In this document: piece by piece, positions 1 to 7,425 of the stretch
Layout of the letters: every line of letters begins with the position of its first letter
Numbering within the stretch: position 1 is the first letter of the stretch
IMG/VR virus record: IMGVR_UViG_3300041964_000068
Coordinates: 1 to 64,000 of that record
Length of the DNA stretch: 64,000 nucleotides
Direction: 5' to 3' (one strand)
From: a virus
The notes under the pieces: generated by a model
The model's database searches: none
Told to the model about the DNA's origin: nothing
Seen by the model: the letters and a program-made list of their open reading frames with translations, nothing else
Translations under genes and position numbers: made by a program

Positions 1-45
1 TAGCGTTGAAATTCGCTGTCCTCATTGCAACTATGTAGAGCCTTT

Positions 46-834
46 ATGAAAACAGCAATCCTCGTCCTCACCAAAATTGCAGTCGGCCTCATTATTCTTC
101 GCGCTGCCTATCGAGTTGGACTGGTAGCTGGGGTTGTCCCTGTCGCTGGTTGGATTGCTGGAGTAGGAGCGCTTCTCCTCGCACTGGATGATTTGCTCTC
201 GGTGTGGATGGCTTCAAAGGTCGAAAGGGTGAGGCAAGAGCTAAATGATCTGTGTGAGCCGCCAATGTCGGGATACATTTCAGGCAGCTTGAGGCTAGAT
301 AACACTCCTGCAACGGAATTTGCTTGCAATCAGGCTCTCGTCGTCTACGCCAAGACAGGGAAGAAACCTCAGCGCATTCCTGACGGTTGCAACGGCTGCA
401 AGCACCTGCACGGCGAAACTTACGGCGGAGAACTGCTTGTTTGCGGAATGCACCCTTACGGTGAGGAGGAGTGCGGTGATTTTGAATCGCGTGATCTCCT
501 CTCCCCTGAGTTCAAGGAGATGGCTCACAGGCTTGGCCTGTCAGAGGAGCAGATTGATCGCGAGGCTTTGAATGCTGCCGATCAACACGCGAATGAAATG
601 ATCATTCCTCCTCGATCGATTGATCACCCCTTGCCCGGATGTCTTGAACCACGTCGATTAACTTTCACAGTTAGACAGGACATGGTTGCGACTGGGCAGC
701 TTATTCGCATACGAATATTGCGTATGCGCGATGAGATTGACCCTGCTTACACGATGTTTCGAGTCATCCGAAAGAGCGTAATAATTGCTAATGTTTTCGA
801 GATAGAAGCGATCGAAGTTCTGGAGAACTCATGA
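46..834 (+). CDS. Membrane-anchored protein with cyanobacterial Cys-rich domain
   Basis: About 262 residues. The first ~60 residues hold two hydrophobic segments, so it is probably anchored in a membrane. Around residues 110-145 comes a Cys/His-rich stretch (CNGCKHLHG, then LVCGMHPYG and ECGDF) that resembles a short cysteine-rich domain common in hypothetical proteins of cyanobacteria; the four Cys and the His residues could bind a metal. ATG at 46 is preferred over the upstream TTG at 25 because it begins the hydrophobic segment. The stop overlaps the next start (ATGA), which suggests translational coupling. Function unknown. Confidence 0.6.
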   Translation: MKTAILVLTKIAVGLIILRAAYRVGLVAGVVPVAGWIAGVGALLLALDDLLSVWMASKVERVRQELNDLCEPPMSGYISGSLRLDNTPATEFACNQALVVYAKTGKKPQRIPDGCNGCKHLHGETYGGELLVCGMHPYGEEECGDFESRDLLSPEFKEMAHRLGLSEEQIDREALNAADQHANEMIIPPRSIDHPLPGCLEPRRLTFTVRQDMVATGQLIRIRILRMRDEIDPAYTMFRVIRKSVIIANVFEIEAIEVLENS

Positions 835-1088
835 GTAGAGCCGAATGGCGCAAAGCTCTCCTAGTTTTGGGCATTGCATTCTCAGTTGTCCTGGTGATTG
901 GAATTGCAAGCACGGTAGTAGGAGTGGCGACAAGATTTCAGTATCCACAGCTTACACAAACCCAGCTATTCCTGAAAGATTGGAAGCTGTACACTTGCAA
1001 GGCTGTGTCGATCTTCGCATTACTGGGATTGGCGGGATACTATGTTTGGCTGGACGCAAAACTCACTCGAAGCCGCAGAGGAAAATGA
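831..1088 (+). CDS. Small two-helix membrane protein
   Basis: 85 residues with two clear hydrophobic helices (about residues 10-32 and 58-76) and a basic C-terminus (KLTRSRRGK). Its ATG overlaps the TGA of the preceding membrane protein, so the two are probably made together. No family recognised. A minus-strand reading frame that enters its 3' end belongs to a decayed or frameshifted glycosyltransferase gene. Confidence 0.55.
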   Translation: MSRAEWRKALLVLGIAFSVVLVIGIASTVVGVATRFQYPQLTQTQLFLKDWKLYTCKAVSIFALLGLAGYYVWLDAKLTRSRRGK

Positions 1089-1119
1089 GCCGCACAGAGG
1101 GCAACTTTCTATATGCCTT

Positions 1120-1885
1120 TCATCCTGCTCGCAGCTTTTGAAGTAGCCCCAGTTAATTTTTACGTCCGGCCTGCCGTCTGATTTGATGTTGAGCTTGCAG
1201 ACTTGAGCGCCCCAAAGCTCACACATCCGCTGAGAGTTCCGCAGTTCTTCGCCATCCGTCTGATAAACACCCTGTAGCCCTCCGGCGTTGCTACCGTTTT
1301 TGGGACAGGAGAAGGCGTACTTGAAGGTTCGCAGCGTGTCATAGCCGAGAGAGAGGACTTGCAGCGTGAAATCGCGATCGAGCTTCAGATTCACCTCGTC
1401 CCGAAACTTGAGAGACTTGCAGCGCTGAGCATGAATCGCAACACAGCAGTCACAATACCGTTCATCGTATAGGGCTTTTTCTGGCTCCAGGCGAACTGCT
1501 GATACTCTAGTCCCGCCTGGGCGATGGTGTTGGAGGAGACGAAGAATTGCTCAGCCCCGACAGCGCCACGTCAAGATCAATCCGCTGCATCTTCCTGACA
1601 CCTGCTTGAAGAATCCGGTCAGGTCGTCATCCAGCATCCAGAACCACGTCAAGCGTTCTATCGCCGCGACATCAAGTATGAACTGCCGCGCATAGGCCAG
1701 CCCCCGATCGTTGTCCGGCAAGATAATTAGATGGCTTTGAGGTAGAACTTTCAGTAATCAAAATACTCTTGAGGCTCAACCACAAACCAAAATTGTTTCT
1801 TCTCCCAGTCAGGCAGGGCTTTGAGCGCCTTGAGCGTTTGCGATGACTGCGATCGGTTCTTGCTGGCGACGTAGATCGGGAGCAT
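1120..1885 (-). pseudogene. Base-J-type (JGT/GREB1-like) DNA glycosyltransferase, frameshifted
   Basis: Translating the minus strand in shifting frames gives one continuous protein-like sequence. It starts at ATG 1885 (MLPIYVASKNRSQSSQTLK) and runs 44 codons to a TGA at 1751-1753. It continues in another frame with HLIILPDNDRGLAYARQFIL and then WFWMLDDDLTGFF, where DDD is a typical metal/sugar-nucleotide site of a GT-A fold. Further shifts lead through EYQQFAWSQ, LYDERYCDCC, LKLDRDFTLQVL, FSCPKNGSN and GRPDVKINW. This motif order is what I recall of the glycosyltransferases linked to TET/JBP oxygenases. The start lies inside the 3' end of the JBP-like gene, so the two form an operon. At least four shifts are needed, most at short homopolymers. 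Either the gene is dead or the sequence has indel errors. Family assignment is from memory of motifs, not a search. Confidence 0.6.
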
Positions 1886-2840
1886 TAGCGAATTCCTTGA
1901 GGATGGAGGCTTTTACCTGATTGGCGCGGTCGATCTCGTGTGCGTCGTAAAGTGTCCCTTTCTGTCGGGAGAGCTTGGCGCGTTCCTGCTCGTAGCGAGC
2001 ATTCCCGCAACGCAGTAGGTTTTCCCGCAGGTAGAAGACGCTCGTGATCCGCTCGTGCTTGCCCCGGCCTGAGATAGCCGTATTGCCGTGAGCTTCATGG
2101 ACATCGAACAGAATCACGTCGCGAGATTCCAGCTTGACCGCAACGCGGTACTTGGGGATAACAAGATAGCCGCCGCTGATCTCGCCACCTTGCAGATAGG
2201 CCATGCAGCCGAAGCCCTCTTTCAGATCGCCCGCATCGGTATGGACGGCGGTCTGAAAGTTCTTGTTGATAGTCAAGGTGCTAAAGGCAGTATCGTGAAT
2301 CACCCACTCTGGCGAACAGGCTTCAGCGATGGCTCGCTGTACTCGGTAGCGCTCCGGGCAGTTCGCCGCGAACACTCGATCGACACAGCGGATGAACGGC
2401 TGGAGCTTGCGCCATTGTGTCGGGAAGTTGATCAGGAAGGCCGTCTCTCGCGCATAGGGATAGCGAGTGTAGCGGTCGTAGTAGCCGACGATGCCGCTAT
2501 GCACCTCAAAGTAGCCGTTGGTTTCAGGATCTATAGTCTGAGTTGTTTTGCTCAGCGTCCCGTCCCGCAGGCGACGGCGGACTTTGAACTCGTTGCCCAG
2601 TCCGGTCGAGCGGTTCTTGCTGGTCTGAATCCGGGTTTTGTGCAGCGTCATGAAAGCGTTCATGGCGATCGGTGGCGGAACCGCGCCCTTGCAAAGCTGC
2701 AAGAGTAGTTCGCCATTGGGTTTGTAAACCCGCGCCGATTCACTTACGAGTAAGTCGTAGTGAGAATCATCGAGCTTTGCCCCTAGTAGAGCTTGCACGG
2801 CTTCGTCAGGCAGGGCATGAGTGAGGCGGATTTCTTTCAT
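1809..2840 (-). CDS. TET/JBP-family 2-oxoglutarate/Fe(II) DNA base dioxygenase
   Basis: 343 residues from ATG 2840; an upstream GTG at 2882 would add 14 residues. The core shows the iron and 2OG site of the family: HTDAGD (H200, D202), DVHEAHGNT (distal H251), and HERITSVFYLREN (R264 for 2OG), with TINKNFQTAVHTD and GGYLVIPKY around them. The order and spacing match trypanosome JBP and phage TET/JBP proteins, which hydroxylate the methyl of thymine or 5-methylcytosine in DNA. It overlaps a LexA-like gene upstream and a glycosyltransferase gene downstream, so the hydroxylated base is probably a sugar acceptor. The substrate (thymine or 5mC) cannot be told from the sequence. Confidence 0.85.
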   Translation of the reverse strand: MKEIRLTHALPDEAVQALLGAKLDDSHYDLLVSESARVYKPNGELLLQLCKGAVPPPIAMNAFMTLHKTRIQTSKNRSTGLGNEFKVRRRLRDGTLSKTTQTIDPETNGYFEVHSGIVGYYDRYTRYPYARETAFLINFPTQWRKLQPFIRCVDRVFAANCPERYRVQRAIAEACSPEWVIHDTAFSTLTINKNFQTAVHTDAGDLKEGFGCMAYLQGGEISGGYLVIPKYRVAVKLESRDVILFDVHEAHGNTAISGRGKHERITSVFYLRENLLRCGNARYEQERAKLSRQKGTLYDAHEIDRANQVKASILKEFANAPDLRRQQEPIAVIANAQGAQSPA

Positions 2841-3080
2841 CGCTGGAACCACATCGCAAATTGCGGGTTTCGTTGGGGACACACCAGATCCAGCCCGCCG
2901 TTTTCAAGCGGCTGATATGGTAGACAAGATTGCTTTGCGAGGTGTTAAGCAAGTCCAGTAATTCAGCCAATGTCGGCGGGTAGCCGTACTGAGACAGGCT
3001 GGCGTGGACAACAGCGATGATCTGCTGCTGAACGCGCGGCAGGAGTTCTATTGTCCGGGAGGAGTCCGGGTGTCGGGCAT
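2806..3080 (-). pseudogene. LexA-like winged-helix DNA-binding protein, one frameshift
   Basis: From ATG 3080 the frame reads MPDTRTPP and then hits a stop. One extra C in the CCC run near 3053 would join it to LLPRVQQQIIAVV, SQYGYPPTLAELL, SQSNLVYHISRLKTAGWI. This is the LexA N-terminal winged-helix pattern, including GYPPTLAE and the HISRLKTAGWI wing. There is no peptidase domain; the frame ends at 2806 inside the start of the dioxygenase gene. A CTTA-N4-TAAG palindrome lies 16 bases before the ATG, so this is a candidate autoregulator of the modification operon. It is about 91 residues if the frameshift is an error. Confidence 0.55.
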
Positions 3081-3095
3081 AGGAAAATCTAGTAG

Positions 3096-3107
3096 CTTAA
3101 TCCTAAG
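3096..3107. promoter_or_regulatory. CTTA-N4-TAAG operator-like palindrome
   Basis: CTTAATCCTAAG lies between the ParB-like stop and the LexA-like ATG (3080). It also sits in a larger 9-bp inverted repeat (GTAGCTTAA / TTAAGCTAC, 3092-3116) that could act as a hairpin. It is one of nine non-coding copies of this 12-bp pattern in the window. Confidence 0.45.
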
Positions 3108-3113
3108 TTTAAG

Positions 3114-3935
3114 CTACTCGCGGGGAAGAATAGCCCGCTGATAGGCTTCGCGCATGACCGCGAGAATACAGTCGGTCGGGTTGCCTGTGTGATGAAGGGG
3201 ATTCAGCGCGTCAATCATGTCCATCATCTCAGGATGAGTTTCGTTCGAGAGAAAGAGGTTGAGCATTCGAGTCGAGCTTTCCGGTGGGGCGTCGAAGTCA
3301 TCCTCGCCTTCGTCCTCAGCATCACTGTTCTCGTCGCTGCCATGATTGAAGATCATCTCGCCGCTTTCAGATAGTTCCTCATAGCGCAACAGAGAAGAGA
3401 GATAGTCAGTGTCGAAGCCGATCGGCAAGGCTTCCCCGGCCTCTGCAAGCTCCTCTAGCTGGGTGGAGAACTCCGGCGAAAACAGCTTGGCGATGTCAGC
3501 GGCGGAGTAGTCCCCGCCCTGCATCGTTAAAATGTTGTGCGATAAGCCGAAATTTTCCGCCTGCCGCTCTGACAGGGCATCGACGCCGAACTTAACCGGA
3601 ACCACCCATTCACCCGTCTCGGTGACGCGCCCGATACCTCGTGGGGGTTCTTGGTCTAGCTGGCGCATTCGTACCAGTTTCAGGATCAGCGACTTGGTTC
3701 GACCGTTGCCGTAGACGAATCCGCCCTCTCCACCGTTGAGGGTAGAATCCCACTTCGCGCAGTCAGCGTAGCCGTACTCTTCAATGCTCTCGTCAAGCAG
3801 TTGCAAATCGTGAAGCTTGAGATTGTTCTCCCAAAGCTGCACATCTAAATCAAAAGCAGATAACGGGACATAGCGAATGTGAAGCACGTCGCCCGTTATC
3901 TGCTCTAGTGAAAGCGAATTTTCAAGTAGGGTCAC
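3114..3935 (-). CDS. ParB/sulfiredoxin-fold nuclease-like protein
   Basis: 273 residues. The N-terminal half has the ParB-N pattern: YVPLSAFDLD, then LKLHDLQLLDESIEEYGY, then GGFVYGNGRTKSLI, where GNGR corresponds to the ParB nucleotide/phosphate-binding motif. The middle is Asp/Glu-rich (DAEDEGEDDFD) and the C-terminus has no obvious HTH. Phage ParB-like proteins of this sort often sit beside DNA methylases and other modification genes; here it is directly upstream of the LexA-like/dioxygenase/glycosyltransferase operon. A role in DNA modification or its regulation is more likely than plasmid partition, but this is inference. Confidence 0.7.
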   Translation of the reverse strand: MTLLENSLSLEQITGDVLHIRYVPLSAFDLDVQLWENNLKLHDLQLLDESIEEYGYADCAKWDSTLNGGEGGFVYGNGRTKSLILKLVRMRQLDQEPPRGIGRVTETGEWVVPVKFGVDALSERQAENFGLSHNILTMQGGDYSAADIAKLFSPEFSTQLEELAEAGEALPIGFDTDYLSSLLRYEELSESGEMIFNHGSDENSDAEDEGEDDFDAPPESSTRMLNLFLSNETHPEMMDMIDALNPLHHTGNPTDCILAVMREAYQRAILPRE

Positions 3936-3962
3936 AGCACAGCAGGGTAGAAAACTACTCTG

Positions 3963-4238
3963 TCAAGCTATCAATCTTTGGCGTTGACGTTGGGGAGTTG
4001 CGCGAATATCGTGCAAGTGTCCCGTTGTGTCCTGCTTGATTTCTCCTGCGGCGATCGACCACTGCAAATGTACAGGCAGATTTTCGACAGGCAGCGCTGC
4101 TACAATCTTGTGCTGAACATTAGCCAGTAGCACAGCGACCTCAGTCATGGGGACATTCTTGCTCCCGCTGAGGATGCCGTTTAGCACTTTTTCAATTCTT
4201 ATCAAGCTGTCAAGATCTTCGGGAGAGTTTGTCAACAT
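3963..4238 (-). CDS. Hypothetical protein, 91 aa
   Basis: Mostly helical sequence with a basic Gln/Arg-rich tail (TPQRQRQRLIA). I do not recognise a family. It lies between the Acb2-like gene and the ParB-like gene on the same strand, and its 5' leader contains a nested 63-base inverted repeat, which suggests regulation at the RNA level. Confidence 0.5.
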   Translation of the reverse strand: MLTNSPEDLDSLIRIEKVLNGILSGSKNVPMTEVAVLLANVQHKIVAALPVENLPVHLQWSIAAGEIKQDTTGHLHDIRATPQRQRQRLIA

Positions 4239-4243
4239 GGCGC

Positions 4244-4306
4244 ACCGCCGAAATTAGTGCAGAAAATACCCTACGCATCTAGGATTAACCTAGCACTTTC
4301 GGCGGT
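4244..4306 (-). promoter_or_regulatory. Nested stem-loop in 5' leader
   Basis: A perfect 10-bp outer stem (ACCGCCGAAA at 4244-4253 with TTTCGGCGGT at 4297-4306) encloses a second stem (GTGC/GCAC) and an inner CTAGG/CCTAG hairpin. It ends six bases before the ATG of the 91-aa gene on the minus strand. It has no following U-run on that side, so a folded leader is more likely than a terminator. Confidence 0.45.
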
Positions 4307-4352
4307 TGTATGCTAGTCCCCTGGATAGATTTCCTGCCAGGAGCCAAAGCAA

Positions 4353-4381
4353 AAACCGATCGGGGTTCGTCCGATCGGTTT
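4353..4381 (-). terminator. Rho-independent terminator after the Acb2-like gene
   Basis: Perfect 11-bp stem AAACCGATCGG / CCGATCGGTTT with a 7-base loop. On the minus strand it is followed by a T-run (GGTTTTTGC). It lies 27 bases past the stop of the 62-aa gene and probably works in both directions. Confidence 0.75.
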
Positions 4382-4407
4382 TCAAGTATTACTGCTTTGA
4401 GCGTGAT

Positions 4408-4596
4408 TTAATCTAGCTTTGCTCGGACGAAACAATCTTTAGCCTCAAGTAATTTACGCATACCTGTTGATTTTTCGTCTCCGTCTGGAAGAACTTCTTC
4501 CATGAGTTGCGCTAAATCTGCAACTGGTTTACTCACTTCTTGCAAGCGCTCAGGAAGATGCTGGTAGGTGAAATACTTGTCAACGTTAGTAGGCAT
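4408..4596 (-). CDS. Acb2-like (DUF7681) anti-CBASS cyclic-nucleotide sponge
   Basis: 62 residues. The sequence has the size and pattern of the Acb2/DUF7681 family: YFTYQHLPERLQEV, then a helix with ADLAQLMEEVLPDG, then EKSTGMRKLLEAKDCFVRAKL, which corresponds to the conserved final helix with S-A-L-x-x-L-x-E-A. Family members are phage proteins that form hexamers, bind cyclic di- and trinucleotides, and so block CBASS immunity. The gene stands alone with its own terminator beside modification genes, as expected of an early counter-defence gene. Identification rests on motif resemblance only. Confidence 0.6.
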   Translation of the reverse strand: MPTNVDKYFTYQHLPERLQEVSKPVADLAQLMEEVLPDGDEKSTGMRKLLEAKDCFVRAKLD

Positions 4597-4741
4597 AGAT
4601 TTGATCTCTGTCCTTACGGTAACTTTCAGAAAAAGTAAGATCGCTCAACTTCAAGCGCTGCTCGTACACCTGTTTACTGTCGGTGCGTTGGTGTCGTGTG
4701 CCAGCAGGCAGTTGAAGCAGCGATCTTCACTCAAGCATAGC

Positions 4742-4909
4742 TCAACAGAATCGCTCTGGCCTTAGCTTGCGAGGCTTCGGTGTTTGGGGTGGAGGCTTCG
4801 GCTTTTCCTTGGGGTTGTGCTTCTCTTGAAACTCTTCGTCCCAGTCATTTAGCAAAGAGCGATCGAACTCAGATTGCGAGTCGTCGCTTGATGAGTTTTG
4901 ACTGGTCAT
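4742..4909 (-). CDS. Small charged Pro/Lys-rich protein, 55 aa
   Basis: Starts at ATG 4909 (MTSQNSSSDDSQSEFDRS) and ends with a Lys/Pro-rich tail (KEKPKPPPQTPKPRK). Its ATG overlaps the TGA of the upstream 140-aa gene (ATGA), so translation is probably coupled. An acidic first half and a basic second half suggest an unstructured binding protein. Function unknown. Confidence 0.5.
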   Translation of the reverse strand: MTSQNSSSDDSQSEFDRSLLNDWDEEFQEKHNPKEKPKPPPQTPKPRKLRPERFC

Positions 4910-5328
4910 GCAATTGTCAGTCCTGCGTCATCCAGAAACACTTCTTTCGTGCAGACCTCAGCAAAACTGCTTAAGGTTTCGGCAAACTGATGCAAAGATT
5001 CCAGTCCTTCAACGCTTAGCCCTTGACTGCCAACAGTGATTCCTTCTGAGGCTCCAACAAAGGTCACATTTTCATCTTCCCTTGAAAACGTAATCATTGT
5101 TCGACCCGCCAAAGATTGAACTAACACCGCGAAGCCAAGATATTGAGTAGAAGCACTTCGCAATCCTCTAATCTCCTTCCAGCAGTAGGTAATAGACTTC
5201 TCCATGCGTCTCATCATCACTACCGCGACATGATGATCGTGGCGCACGGCCTCTTCTAGTACGTTGGATTCGTAAAGTGCGGCGTCAATAAGCCCGCTTG
5301 TATGAAAGCGCATGATTTCTCCCATCAA
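4906..5328 (-). CDS. Hypothetical protein, 140 aa
   Basis: No recognised domain. The start may be the first or second Met, or the internal MRFHTSG. It is followed by the 55-aa gene through an ATGA overlap and preceded by the 137-aa MGEAKRRK gene 18 bases upstream, so these genes form one minus-strand transcription unit. Confidence 0.5.
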   Translation of the reverse strand: MMGEIMRFHTSGLIDAALYESNVLEEAVRHDHHVAVVMMRRMEKSITYCWKEIRGLRSASTQYLGFAVLVQSLAGRTMITFSREDENVTFVGASEGITVGSQGLSVEGLESLHQFAETLSSFAEVCTKEVFLDDAGLTIA

Positions 5329-5346
5329 TCTAAACGTCCCAAAACA

Positions 5347-5760
5347 TCAAACCGCTTTCCCCATCACCTCATGGGGCTTAATCCAGCCCGTTACTTCTCC
5401 ATCAATGTCATCCTGGCACGTAGCGAAGTCGCCAATACCTTGATTGTCGTCGGTGAATAGTCTCGCCCAGAATCGATCGGGCAGGGTGCTTGCAAGCTCA
5501 ACCAGGGGCGCGAGCATTTCTTCGCCCATTGACTTGACAAGGTTCTGTTTACTTTCGAGTAAGTCAGGCTCTTGTAAGACGCTAAAGATTAGCACTGCGT
5601 TGGCCTGCGCCCGCCTGTCGGTGTACCGCTGTTTCGCCATGCGATCGACAGAGAACGGAACGTAGGCGATTTCACCTTGCTTGTCGTAAATCTGGAGCCG
5701 GAATACTGCGGGCTGTCCGTAGGACGGATCTAGTTGTTTTCTGCGTTTTGCTTCACCCAT
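5347..5760 (-). CDS. MGEAKRRK-type conserved hypothetical protein
   Basis: 137 residues. It begins with MGEAKRRKQLDPSYG, a signature at the N-terminus of many small cyanobacterial and phage proteins of unknown function. The rest has no recognised domain. The start overlaps the end of the 162-aa membrane protein gene by 31 bases. Confidence 0.6.
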   Translation of the reverse strand: MGEAKRRKQLDPSYGQPAVFRLQIYDKQGEIAYVPFSVDRMAKQRYTDRRAQANAVLIFSVLQEPDLLESKQNLVKSMGEEMLAPLVELASTLPDRFWARLFTDDNQGIGDFATCQDDIDGEVTGWIKPHEVMGKAV

Positions 5761-6218
5761 TTTTGACTATCGATGTTTTGCGGTACTAGTTTTGTGACAG
5801 GTTCATCCGAACGAAAACGCTCAACACGCCTGTACCGATCGGGGTCAAAACGATCCAGAGCAGGGAGAAGGAAAACTTCAACCAGATTGCGATCGATGTC
5901 AATTCGACACACCTCCCAGTAATCAATGTTTTCGCGTGGAAGTAGCAAGACATCATCAATGCGTAAATCTTGACTTAGCACGGATGATTCAACGCCCTCA
6001 TTTATCAACCAGCGTACAAATTGCTCGCGTTCTTGTTCTTGAGCTTTCTTGTTCACGGTTTTTTCCTCCTGCCGAAAAGAGAAGTAGAGAAAGATTTGCC
6101 CCAAGGCAAGCAGCACTAGGACGGGCGGCGGGATTGGCATCGGGACGAGCAGCGCCATCAATCCACCCAAGCCCAGCCACACGAGCGACCAAGTGATTTG
6201 TCGTCTTGCTTGAATCAT
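5730..6218 (-). CDS. Membrane protein with cytoplasmic C-terminal domain
   Basis: 162 residues. Two hydrophobic helices (about 9-27 and 30-48, the hairpin LVPMPIPPPVLVLLALG) are followed by a charged coiled stretch and a soluble domain (residues 65-162). No family recognised. The gene follows the frameshifted DNA methylase directly, with its ATG close to or inside the methylase 3' end. Confidence 0.5.
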   Translation of the reverse strand: MIQARRQITWSLVWLGLGGLMALLVPMPIPPPVLVLLALGQIFLYFSFRQEEKTVNKKAQEQEREQFVRWLINEGVESSVLSQDLRIDDVLLLPRENIDYWEVCRIDIDRNLVEVFLLPALDRFDPDRYRRVERFRSDEPVTKLVPQNIDSQKWVKQNAENN

Positions 6219-6219
6219 A

Positions 6220-6861
6220 TGAAAAGATCACCGCTCCGATTTTTCTTCCAGGCCGAATGTCAAAGACAGAATCGTTCCGCATTCGCCCTGTTTGCGGGAT
6301 GCCGTTTTGCAGGTAGCGATGCGTCCGACGAACTGATAAACATGGTGGATGTGGCAGTCTAGCTGTGAGAAACGTCGATAGATACCAACCGCTTGAAAGT
6401 AGTCACGGGAAGTAGGAATAGCAATCGGCGTGTTCGTAGTCGCGATCGATTAGCCCTCAAAGCAGCGTTCGATAAAACTTCATCCCCAGACTGAACGGTG
6501 GATTCCCAGTAAATAAATCGAAGCGCGTTTGCTCCGCTTCAAACTGCCGAGCGAGCGAGAAGAAGTCTTCGTTGTACCAATCACAATTCGGCGCTTTTTG
6601 TGCGCCCAAGGTGCAGCGTCCGGGCTTGAGTTCGATCGCCTTGACTCGTGGATTACTCCTGGTCGGCAGAAACTTTGCAATTTGGCCTGTCCCTGCCGCT
6701 GGCTCGATGATGCGCTTGTCGGTCGGCAAAACCAGCGAGGCGATTTTGAGCGCGACAGGATCGGGCGTCTCCCAATCGTCACTCGTGAAATCGTCAAGAT
6801 CGTATCCCGAATGAGCATCGGGAACATGGTCGGGGAATAGCGAGCTTTGGGTAGCCTTCAT
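6220..6861 (-). pseudogene. N6-adenine-type DNA methyltransferase, frameshifted
   Basis: From ATG 6861 the first ~135 codons encode a clear class I DNA methyltransferase: EPAAGTGQIAKFLP (motif I, SAM binding) and FTGNPPFSLGMKF (motif IV, catalytic NPPF). The frame stops at 6457. The natural continuation is found in other frames: ERCFEG, LIDRDYEHADCYSYFP, RDYFQAVGIYRRFSQLD, HHVYQFVGRIA and SVFDIRPGRKIGAVIFSYD. At least four single-base shifts are needed (TTTT, GGG and CCC runs for three of them). The start is coupled to the DUF2811 gene by an ATGA overlap. The enzyme is probably either inactive or intact behind sequence errors. Confidence 0.65.
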
Positions 6862-7076
6862 GCCGCTTTCTTGTCTCCGTAAACAGCATTCAGGTAAATT
6901 CCACCGCACTCTTGATAGGTCTGCGGATCGTTGGTGCTGTTCATCAGGTACAGGGCAATTGCGCCTGCAAACATCTGGTTTACATCCTTGTCGGGGTGAG
7001 CGTCCAAATGTTCAGCTATTCGCGATTGCAAGGCTTCAGGTAGGTCTACTTGCAGCGAGATAAATTGTTCGTTCAT
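6858..7076 (-). CDS. DUF2811 family protein
   Basis: 72 residues. ISLQVDLPEALQSRI, HLDAHPDKDVNQMFAGAIALYLM and GGIYLNAVY match the pattern of DUF2811, a small family that I associate with cyanobacteria and their phages. The predicted fold resembles a ribbon-helix-helix-like unit, but its function is unknown. The TGA overlaps the methylase ATG. Confidence 0.65.
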   Translation of the reverse strand: MNEQFISLQVDLPEALQSRIAEHLDAHPDKDVNQMFAGAIALYLMNSTNDPQTYQECGGIYLNAVYGDKKAA

Positions 7077-7080
7077 GCGA

Positions 7081-7425
7081 CTATCCTCTGAGAATTGCTA
7101 ATACTTCGATGCAGCGCGATTCGATCGCCCGCAGTTGGGCAAACACCCCTTCGTCATTGAGATAGGTAGTGGAGTAAAGCTCGAAGCTGGCGTCCACGAC
7201 CAGGCCGGAAATATACGTCTGTGTCACCATCTCGGCCTGCCAAGTTGCCTTCGGCAGACCGAGTAATTTAGAGCCGAAACGATGCAGCCTGATTTTGGCG
7301 TTCAGACCCCGCAAATCGCGCTCAAATAGATTCGTGCCGGGGTGCTTTGACTCTTCCTTCTGGATGCCCAAGTCTTTGTAGCCCTGCCTTTCGAGTAAGC
7401 TCACGAGGTCGCGGTTCATGGTCAT
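7081..7425 (-). CDS. Hypothetical protein, 114 aa
   Basis: Starts MTMNRDLVSLLERQGYKDLG. The second Met may be the true start, but the first overlaps the upstream TGA (ATGA), in line with the other junctions of this operon. No domain recognised. Confidence 0.5.
   Translation of the reverse strand: MTMNRDLVSLLERQGYKDLGIQKEESKHPGTNLFERDLRGLNAKIRLHRFGSKLLGLPKATWQAEMVTQTYISGLVVDASFELYSTTYLNDEGVFAQLRAIESRCIEVLAILRG

Noticed and set aside
1020-1394. 124-aa minus-strand frame as an independent gene
   Set aside because: Its conserved part is the C-terminal piece of the frameshifted glycosyltransferase; the rest runs antisense into the 85-aa membrane protein gene.
2088-2708. 206-aa plus-strand frame
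   Set aside because: Antisense to the conserved dioxygenase core; its translation has no recognisable features and the minus-strand motifs are strong.
4568-4765. 65-aa plus-strand frame
   Set aside because: Overlaps the Acb2-like start on the other strand, has no ribosome site, and its sequence shows no protein-like pattern.
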